35,686 nt of DNA from Flavobacteriaceae bacterium (GTDB lineage Bacteria > Bacteroidota > Bacteroidia > Flavobacteriales > Flavobacteriaceae), in contig CANLLR010000026.1 of NCBI GenBank assembly GCA_947491985.1, forward strand, positions 1 through 35,686, in the 5' to 3' direction. Position numbers and translations under genes: made by a program. Within the stretch, counting starts at the first letter, position 1. The number at the start of each line of letters is the position of its first letter. The notes beneath the pieces are model-generated. The model saw only the letters and a program-made list of their open reading frames with translations. It ran no database searches and had not been told where the DNA came from. Positions 31,201 to 35,686 of this stretch are shown piece after piece.

Positions 31201-32772
31201 ATAATATTCCTGATTTGGCAAACCGAAACGGTAACCGCGTCCACGTCCTATAGGCGTTATTTGTTTTTCACCATCACGAACACAAAGTAAAATATCGTGC
31301 GCGTTGGCATTATCCTTATCAATATAAAACGTATTATTGGTCGCTACAACTTTGACTTGATGTTTTTTTGCTAACAAAAGTAAACCTTCGTTAACACGAT
31401 TTTCATCTTCTTGATTGTGTCGCATCACTTCGATATAAAAGTCGCCTTTAAAAGTGGTTTTCCACCAAAGTAGTGACTCTTCCGCTTGGTTTTCACCAAT
31501 ATTTAATAACTTACTTGGAATTTCACCATACAAATTTCCCGACAAAACAATAAGGTCTTCTTTGTACCGTTCGATGATTTTTTTATCAATTCGAGGCACG
31601 TAATAGAAGCCTTCCGTATGCGCGATTGACGACATTTTGGCTAAATTATGATACCCTTTTTTAGTTTTAGCTAAAAATACAATTTGATAGCCGTTGTCTT
31701 TTACTGATTTGTTTTTATGGTCTTCACATACAAAAAATTCGCAACCAACAATTGGTTTTACAATGGTTTCGGATGGCTCTTCGCCGTTTTCAACAGCAGT
31801 TGCGTTTTTAGTTTCGGCTGCTTTATTGTGGTACAACACGTCACGAACAAAATGAAAGGCGCCCATTAAATTGGCGTGATCGGTAATGGCAACCGCTTTC
31901 ATTTTTTGGGTAACAGCTGCTTTTACTAACGATGCGACGCTAATGGTAGACTGCAAGACAGAAAATTGGGTATGATTGTGCAAATGCACAAAATCAGTAT
32001 CTACGAGTATTTGTTTGTTCTCGGAAAGTTCTTTTTGGGTAATTGGAGCCGTTTGTTTGTCGCCAAGTTGCTGACGAATTTTATCCGACTCTTGTTTTAA
32101 ATTGATGTGTTTTAATCCTATTGGCTGAATTTCCCTTGGATTTTTAGCTCTAAAATCATGAAAATAATTTTCAGCAACTTGAAGTTCTGTAGGTGTAAAA
32201 ACTTCTCTTCGTACCAATTCAAAAAAACAACGGGTTGTAGCTTCGACATCGGCAGTTGCATTGTGCGCTTCCGAAAAAGGAACACCGAAAAGATAATTGT
32301 GCAATTCGGTTAAGGTGGGCAATTTAAATCTTCCACCGCGTCCACCAGGCAATTGTAGCAAAGACGCTGTAACTTCGGTACACGTATCGAGAATAGGCAT
32401 CGAACTCATTGGAGAAGCAACTCCTATTCGGTGAAATTCGCAACCCAAAATATTGACATCAAAACCTAAATTTTGACCTACAATAAATTTGGCTTTGGAT
32501 AAAGCGATGTTGAATTCTTCTAACATTGTTGCTAAAGGAATTCCTTGAGCAGCGGCTAATTCGGTTGAAATTCCGTGAATTCTTTCGGCATCATACGGAA
32601 TATTAAACCCTTCGGGTTGTATTAAATAATCTTGATGTTCAGTGATTTTACCGAACTCGTCGTGCAGTTGCCATGCAATTTGAATACAGCGCGGCCAATT
32701 ATCGGTATCGGTAATGGGTGCCGCCCAACTTCGGGGCAAACCAGTGGTTTCGGTATCAAATATTAGGTACAT
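28246..32772 (-). CDS. dnaE: DNA polymerase III alpha subunit with fused N-terminal proofreading exonuclease
   Basis: A 1508-residue replicative polymerase. Residues 1-185 form a DEDDh exonuclease like DnaQ: LIFDTETTGLP (motif I), IVGQNLGFDVNIL (II) and HNATADVEAT (III), all intact. A PHP domain follows (DFVHLHNHTQFSVLQ, then AVAITDHANLMGAFHF). The polymerase core has SVGPGRGSAAGS and the catalytic acids in PDIDIDFDDEGR. The tail has helix-hairpin-helix (FGIGAVKGVGMGAV), an OB fold (LSFGGIITNVQHKTAKNGKGWGAFMLEGY) and a long linker with a final basic tip. I start at MYLIFDTETTG; the 50 codons upstream run through repeat DNA and the promoter. The neighbouring RRM gene has its own promoter, and a repeat element separates the two. 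Confidence 0.95.
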   Translation of the reverse strand: MYLIFDTETTGLPRSWAAPITDTDNWPRCIQIAWQLHDEFGKITEHQDYLIQPEGFNIPYDAERIHGISTELAAAQGIPLATMLEEFNIALSKAKFIVGQNLGFDVNILGCEFHRIGVASPMSSMPILDTCTEVTASLLQLPGGRGGRFKLPTLTELHNYLFGVPFSEAHNATADVEATTRCFFELVRREVFTPTELQVAENYFHDFRAKNPREIQPIGLKHINLKQESDKIRQQLGDKQTAPITQKELSENKQILVDTDFVHLHNHTQFSVLQSTISVASLVKAAVTQKMKAVAITDHANLMGAFHFVRDVLYHNKAAETKNATAVENGEEPSETIVKPIVGCEFFVCEDHKNKSVKDNGYQIVFLAKTKKGYHNLAKMSSIAHTEGFYYVPRIDKKIIERYKEDLIVLSGNLYGEIPSKLLNIGENQAEESLLWWKTTFKGDFYIEVMRHNQEDENRVNEGLLLLAKKHQVKVVATNNTFYIDKDNANAHDILLCVRDGEKQITPIGRGRGYRFGLPNQEYYFKSAEDMKKLFHDLPEAISNTIEITEKIETYNLAREVLLPKFAIPSDFLVDEDTAGGGKRGENAYLKHLTFEGAKRRYGTITEEIQERIDFELQTIENSGYPGYFLIVQDFIAAARSMGVSVGPGRGSAAGSVVAYSLGITNIDPLLYNLLFERFLNPDRVSLPDIDIDFDDEGRSKVMDYVIEKYGSKQVAQIITYGTMAAKSAIRDTARVLDLPLFEADKIAKLIPGLIPSKWSLARFLKEAEGEFKKVLRPEDFDNIKELITLSKESNLGGETILQAQVLEGNLRNTGIHACGVIITPSDITNFVPVATAKDSDLYVTQFDNSVVESAGLLKMDFLGLKTLTLIKDTVKLVKYRTGEDIDPDTFPIDDVKTYALFQRGETVGIFQYESAGMQKYMKELKPTVFNDLIAMNALYRPGPIAYIPSFIKRKNGSETIEYDLEACEELLKDTYGITVYQEQVMLLSQKLADFSKGDADVLRKAMGKKQRDVLDKMKPKFISQAAAKGHPEDKLEKIWKDWEAFAEYAFNKSHSTCYAWIAYQTAYLKANYPAEYMAAVLSNNMSDIKQVSFFMEECKRMGLKVLGPDVNESFYKFTVNDDYAVRFGIGAVKGVGMGAVQTIVENRTTNKYKSIFDLAKRIDLRAANKKAFENLALAGGFDSFIGTTRAQYFHDDGDGITFLEKAIRYGAKFQENENSAQVSLFGEASDVQIAEPIVPPCEDWSTMEKLAKEKEVVGIYISGHPLDDYRFEMKYFCNAKLEALKNLEQHLNKTLSFGGIITNVQHKTAKNGKGWGAFMLEGYDESYEFRIFGEEYLKFRHFLIQNNFTYLKVLIKEGWVNQEGKKGDPRMQFQLVQYLQDVLPTFAKKLIIRMDIADLQNQLIQQLDAIFKVNKGDNQVSFEVMELETVKKEIIEVAPTAVAIEAPQIDPETELIVEEESEMVTPTATEEIRVVTSITLPSRKLKIKISNELLNELEKMQLNFKLN

Positions 32773-32821
32773 GGATCGGGCATTAAAAATTAGCTGAAAA
32801 AAGACACAAGTTAGATACTTC

Positions 32822-32852
32822 CAAAAATACATTTTAAGAAACAAATTGTCAA
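32822..32852 (-). promoter_or_regulatory. promoter of dnaE
   Basis: On the minus strand TTG (32850-32852), 20 bases, then TATTTTTG (32822-32829), a good TTG-N19-21-TAnnTTTG match. It predicts a leader of about 44 bases before the ATG at 32772 and supports that start over any upstream one. Confidence 0.7.
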
Positions 32853-32882
32853 TTTTAGTTATTAACAAAAGTAAAATTAGTT

Positions 32883-32990
32883 GGCTGTTTAGCCCCGACC
32901 GAACGGTTAGCTCCCGATGCAATCGGGACTAAAAGTAAGGGCGGGAATACGGCTTACAAGAAAGCCCAAGCCATTAGCTTCCAATAGAAA
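32883..32990. repeat. interspersed repeat with CCCGAT palindrome upstream of dnaE
   Basis: GGCT/AGCC hairpin at 32883-32894, then TCCCGAT (32912-32918) with ATCGGGA (32922-32928), then 'cgggaatacggcttacaagaaagccc'. GC content rises above the flanks. 'agccccgac' and 'atcgggact' are word-level matches to flavobacterial intergenic repeats. It lies between the RRM terminator and the dnaE promoter and holds no gene. Confidence 0.65.
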
Positions 32991-33001
32991 AAGACAATAA
33001 A

Positions 33002-33029
33002 AAAAGCCACTCGAAATCGAATGGCTTTT
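33002..33029 (-). terminator. terminator of the RRM gene
   Basis: AAAAGCCA (33002-33009) pairs with TGGCTTTT (33022-33029), continued inward by one G-U (minus strand) and CG/CG pairs. It begins 20 bases past the RRM stop codon. Confidence 0.85.
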
Positions 33030-33049
33030 ATTTTTAAAAAGAGTGATAA

Positions 33050-33430
33050 TTAGTATCTTCCTCTGTTTCCTCCACCGCTGTTTCCACCGCTGTTTCTATC
33101 GTTATAGCCTCCACCACCACGAGAGTTTCCACCACCATAACCACCACCACTTGAACGGTCGTTGTTATAGGTTCTTCTTTCTCCTTCTGGTTTCGGCTCT
33201 GATTTGTTCACTACAATCGTACGACCATCTACTGTTGCACCGTTTAATTCGTCAATAGCTTTTTGAGCTTCTTCGTCATTAGACATTTCAACAAAACCAA
33301 ATCCTTTACTTCTTCCAGTAAATTTATCAGTAATAATTTTAACAGAGTCAACTGTTCCATAAGCCTCAAAAGACTCTCTTAAATCTGCTTCCTCAATACT
33401 GAATGGAAGACTTCCAACAAAAATATTCAT
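33050..33430 (-). CDS. RRM RNA-binding protein with glycine-rich tail
   Basis: A 126-residue protein. Residues 1-78 are one RNA recognition motif, with RNP2 IFVGSLPF at 3-10 and RNP1 SKGFGFVEM near 41-49; aromatic Phe residues at both sites fit RNA stacking. Residues about 85-126 are a low-complexity tail of Gly, Ser, Asn and Arg (GGGYGGGNSRGGGGYNDR). The plan is that of cyanobacterial and eukaryotic cold-shock RRM proteins, and such proteins are widespread in Bacteroidota. The likely role is RNA chaperoning, perhaps cold-induced. It has its own promoter (TACCTTTG) and an AT-rich leader. Confidence 0.94.
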   Translation of the reverse strand: MNIFVGSLPFSIEEADLRESFEAYGTVDSVKIITDKFTGRSKGFGFVEMSNDEEAQKAIDELNGATVDGRTIVVNKSEPKPEGERRTYNNDRSSGGGYGGGNSRGGGGYNDRNSGGNSGGGNRGRY

Positions 33431-33452
33431 ATGTAAATTTTAAAATTCAAAA

Positions 33453-33460
33453 CAAAGGTA
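33453..33460 (-). promoter_or_regulatory. -7 box of the RRM gene
   Basis: The plus-strand CAAAGGTA reads TACCTTTG on the minus strand, matching TAnnTTTG. A TTTG lies 24 bases further upstream, slightly long for the -33 spacing. The box is 22 bases before the ATG. Confidence 0.55.
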
Positions 33461-33550
33461 GACAATAAAAACACACCTTACTATCAAATAACGTTTTATT
33501 ATGAAAATAAAAACTTTGATAGCAAAAGAAAGTTACTGATCGTTAAATCA

Positions 33551-34252
33551 TTATTCAACAAAAATTACGGGAATATTGTAAAAGGCACCGTTTTGAAAAC
33601 TAACTAATTCATCGGCAAACGGATTAAAATTAGCGTTTTTTGCTGTAAATCGGAAAGTGCCTGAGATACCCGTTTCAGTGAAGTCGGTAATCGTTATTTC
33701 GCTAGAAATTTTAAACTTAGCATTATCATTGCCGCCTGTTACTGTAATAATGTCACCTGGCGCATAACCCACTCCAGGTGAACTAATAGTTACCCCAGTT
33801 ACCATACCATTATCGTTTACCTTTGTATTAACTCTTAATCCACTTCCACCATTTAACGAAGTAGTTGGCACAGAAAATCCCTCAGTATAACCCGTTCCTG
33901 CAGTAAGTACAGGATTACTTAGGTAAAGTAATGGTCCATTAGCATCAAAAGTCAAATAATTAAGTATTTCATCATTGAAATTAGTGCGAAACTCTGCTGT
34001 ATTTTCATCGTCTATGGAAGCGAGATAATACGACCCTACTTCGGTGTCTGAAATATTTAACTCTACTTGTTCGTTTTGGGCCAAAGCAACAATCCGCAGG
34101 TGTCCATCAGCATACAAATAGGCTTTTACGTCAATTCCTCTCCACAAAACATCATCTTTAAACGCTTGAAAGCCTGGAGTATTAGTTGTAACTTCATCAG
34201 AACAACTAGAGAAAACAATTAAAATTACGATAAGGGAAAATAATCTTTTCAT
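33551..34252 (-). CDS. hypothetical lipoprotein (DUF6252-like)
   Basis: A 233-residue lipoprotein. The signal peptide MKRLFSLIVILIVFSSC ends in a lipobox (FSSC) with Cys17. The mature part is beta-rich: FQAFKDDVLWRGIDVKAYLYADGHLRIVALAQNEQVELNIS and a C-terminal FTETGISGTFRFTAKNANF...VSFQNGAFYNIPVIF resemble the DUF6252 lipoproteins of this phylum. A glycine-rich insert (about 125-175, GTGYTEGF...SSPGVGYAPGDIITVTGG) separates them. I start at the ATG before the signal peptide (34252), because an upstream TTG would add eight residues ahead of it. It is monocistronic and divergent from rpsP. The function is unknown. Confidence 0.82.
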   Translation of the reverse strand: MKRLFSLIVILIVFSSCSDEVTTNTPGFQAFKDDVLWRGIDVKAYLYADGHLRIVALAQNEQVELNISDTEVGSYYLASIDDENTAEFRTNFNDEILNYLTFDANGPLLYLSNPVLTAGTGYTEGFSVPTTSLNGGSGLRVNTKVNDNGMVTGVTISSPGVGYAPGDIITVTGGNDNAKFKISSEITITDFTETGISGTFRFTAKNANFNPFADELVSFQNGAFYNIPVIFVE

Positions 34253-34373
34253 TGTGAAATAAATTTTGAAAAACAAAAATAGCTTTTTTAATGAATTATC
34301 ATATTATTTTTAACTAAAAACAAAAAAAAATATGTTTTTTTATAATCAGAGTAGTTTGATTCAAAAAGTTTTG

Positions 34374-34412
34374 TACATTTGCACCCTTAAAATAACCGAG
34401 GTCGAGTACCTC
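34374..34412 (+). promoter_or_regulatory. rpsP promoter box and leader hairpin
   Basis: TACATTTG (34374-34381) matches the -7 consensus. The nearest TTTG (34355-34358) is only 15 bases upstream, short of the usual 19. In the transcript a five-pair hairpin GAGGT (34398-34402) with ACCTC (34408-34412) follows, 17 bases before the rpsP ATG. It may be a plain leader or a site for autogenous control of the ribosomal-protein operon. Confidence 0.5.
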
Positions 34413-34429
34413 AAATTAATCAAAAGATT

Positions 34430-35161
34430 ATGTCAGTAAAAATTAGATTACAAAGACACGGTAAAAAGCAAAAACCTTTTTACTGGATCGTAGCAGCAGA
34501 TGCTCGTGCAAAAAGAGATGGTAAATACCTTGAAAAATTAGGAACTTACAATCCAAACACAAACCCTGCAACAATTGAATTGAACCTAGATCAAGCTGTG
34601 CAATGGTTGCACAATGGTGCTCAACCAACAGATACGGCAAGAGCTATTCTTTCTTACAAAGGTGCTTTAATGAAGCATCACTTAGACGGTGGTATTCGCA
34701 AAGGAGCATTAACGCAAGAACAAGCCGATGCTAAATTAGCAAAGTGGTTAGAAGATAAAGCCAATGCAGTTACTGCAAAGAAAGACGGTTTATCTAAAAA
34801 ACAACAAGATGCTAAAGCGAAAGCATTAAAAGCAGAAAAAGCAGCTAACGAAAAACGTGTTGCTAAAGCGGAAGAAGCTGCAGCCATTACAGAAGAAGTT
34901 GCCGAAGAAGAAGTAGCTATCGAAACTGCTCCAGAAGTTGCTGAAGAAGTAGCACAAGTTAAAGAAGCTCCTGTTGCTGAAGAAACTCAAGAAGCTCCAG
35001 CTACAGAGGTTGCAACAGAAGAAGTAGTTGCTGAAGTAGAAGAAGCTCCAGTTGCTGAAGAAGCTCCAGCAACAGAAGAAGTAGCTGCTGAAGCAGAAGA
35101 AGCTCCAGTTGCTACAGAAGAAACTCCTGCTGACGAAGCAAGCGAAGAAAAAGAAGCTTAA
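34430..35161 (+). CDS. rpsP: 30S ribosomal protein S16 with long acidic C-terminal extension
   Basis: A 243-residue S16, against about 80-90 residues in E. coli. The conserved S16 core is residues 1-85: VKIRLQRHGKKQKPFYWIVAADARAKRDGKYLEKLGTYNP, then QWLHNGAQPTDTARAILS. Residues about 85-115 are helical (GIRKGALTQEQADAKLAKWLEDK). The rest is a Lys/Ala then Ala/Glu/Val-rich tail (from about 145) made of loose repeats of EEAPVAEE/ATEEVA, predicted disordered. Extended S16 is usual in Bacteroidota, though the tail length varies. It is followed after 38 bases by rimM, a standard gene pair. Confidence 0.95.
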   Translation: MSVKIRLQRHGKKQKPFYWIVAADARAKRDGKYLEKLGTYNPNTNPATIELNLDQAVQWLHNGAQPTDTARAILSYKGALMKHHLDGGIRKGALTQEQADAKLAKWLEDKANAVTAKKDGLSKKQQDAKAKALKAEKAANEKRVAKAEEAAAITEEVAEEEVAIETAPEVAEEVAQVKEAPVAEETQEAPATEVATEEVVAEVEEAPVAEEAPATEEVAAEAEEAPVATEETPADEASEEKEA

Positions 35162-35199
35162 TACACTGCGAACTCGAGTGAAACGAACAGGCAAAGCAA

Positions 35200-35686
35200 A
35201 TGCGTAAAGAAGAATGTTTCTATCTTGGCAAAATCGCTAAAAAATTTAGTTTCAAAGGGGAAGTCCTTATTTATTTAGATACAGACGAACCCGAATTATA
35301 CCAAGATATGGAATCAGTATTTGTTGAATTCAACAAAAATCTGGTTCCATATTTTATTGTAAACTCTTCCCTTCACAAAAACGATTTTCTTCGCGTGCAA
35401 TTTGAAGATGTCGACAACGAAGAAGAAGCCGACAGCATCATGAATTGTGAGGTGTATCTCCCGCTTACGATGTTGCCAAAACTTTCAGGAAACAAATTTT
35501 ACTACCACGAAGTCATCGGATTTGAAATTGAAGACCTGCGCTTGGGAATTTTCGGAAAAATTGTTTCGATAAACGATACCTCCGCTCAACCTTTATTTGA
35601 AGTCATCAACGGTAATGTCGAATTACTGATTCCGATGATTGACCAGTTCTTAGTCAAAATCGACCGCGTAAACAAAAAAGTAGTGA
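35200..35686 (+). CDS. rimM: ribosome maturation factor RimM (partial, runs off the window)
   Basis: The first 162 codons are in view; the gene continues past the end. RimM helps assemble the 30S head and binds S19. Seen: [43 protein letters not shown], the N-terminal beta-barrel with the family G-K-I...F-x-x-K-G-E motif. [26 protein letters not shown] and [22 protein letters not shown] form the C-terminal PRC-like barrel. It lies 38 bases after rpsP in the same orientation, the usual rpsP-rimM order. I start at the ATG at 35200. Confidence 0.93.
   Translation, partial: [162 protein letters not shown]

Noticed and set aside
32773..32922. N-terminal extension of DnaE by 50 codons
   Set aside because: It would run through the promoter and towards a repeat element; the exonuclease domain begins exactly at the internal Met at 32772.
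33002..33260. Tandem 'caccaccac' and 'ttccaccgctg' repeats as a possible CRISPR or satellite
   Set aside because: They encode the Gly-rich tail of the RRM protein; the spacing is codon-driven and not a CRISPR pattern. No CRISPR array is present in the window.
34826..35194. 122-codon minus-strand frame opposite the rpsP tail
   Set aside because: Phe/Ser/Cys-rich mirror of the Ala/Glu repeats of S16.

Overview
The window is a low-GC chromosome segment from a member of the Bacteroidota, most likely Flavobacterium or a close relative. Several signs agree. Promoters have the Bacteroidota form TTG/TTTG-N18-21-TAnnTTTG, seen cleanly before both tRNA genes, the peptidase gene, the BlaI-type gene and dnaE. 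One large protein carries a type IX secretion C-terminal sorting domain. DnaE has a proofreading exonuclease fused to its N-terminus, ribosomal protein S16 has a long acidic tail, and M56/BlaI, DUF4407, DUF456 and DUF58 genes are present. The assignment is an inference; no 16S gene is in view.

Layout. (1) 1-3160 is an AT-rich accessory stretch ending beside tRNA-Leu(UAG). It has an integron attC-like hairpin at the left edge, a small serine recombinase overlapping a small unknown gene, three more small unknown genes, and about 500 bases (1848-2345) with unusually dense secondary structure that look like one or two structured RNAs. (2) 3390-8700 holds an M20 dipeptidase, a BlaI-type repressor whose promoter lies inside its own operators, an M56 (BlaR1-type) protein fused to an N-acetylmuramoyl-L-alanine amidase, and a DUF4407 membrane protein. 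(3) 8769-14340 is again very AT-rich. It has a 22-bp perfect inverted repeat, an orphan 118-residue protein, a gene-free stretch, and a tightly packed minus-strand operon: single receiver, H-NOX, HNOBA-PAS-PAS-PAS histidine kinase, Hpt, LytTR response regulator. This reads as a complete nitric-oxide-responsive phosphorelay. (4) 14359-22600 is mostly housekeeping and envelope genes: PH/SHOCT protein, MmcQ/YjbR, GNAT, cyclase family, hemW, ruvC, a flippase-like membrane protein, a GT2 glycosyltransferase, two small exported proteins and DUF456. (5) 22650-35686 holds a T9SS-secreted protein, tRNA-Asp, DUF58, thioredoxin, an exported peroxiredoxin-like protein, dnaE, an RRM protein, a lipoprotein, rpsP and the start of rimM.

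How genes work together. The H-NOX operon should pass a heme/NO signal from H-NOX to the soluble HNOBA kinase, then through Hpt to a LytTR transcription factor and perhaps to the stand-alone receiver. The BlaI/M56-amidase pair should tie a cell-wall signal to derepression of its own operon; an amidase sits where BlaR1 has a beta-lactam sensor. rpsP-rimM is the usual ribosome-biogenesis pair.

Limits: everything was read by eye. No homology search, covariance model or folding energy was run. RNA and attC calls rest on pairing visible in one sequence.
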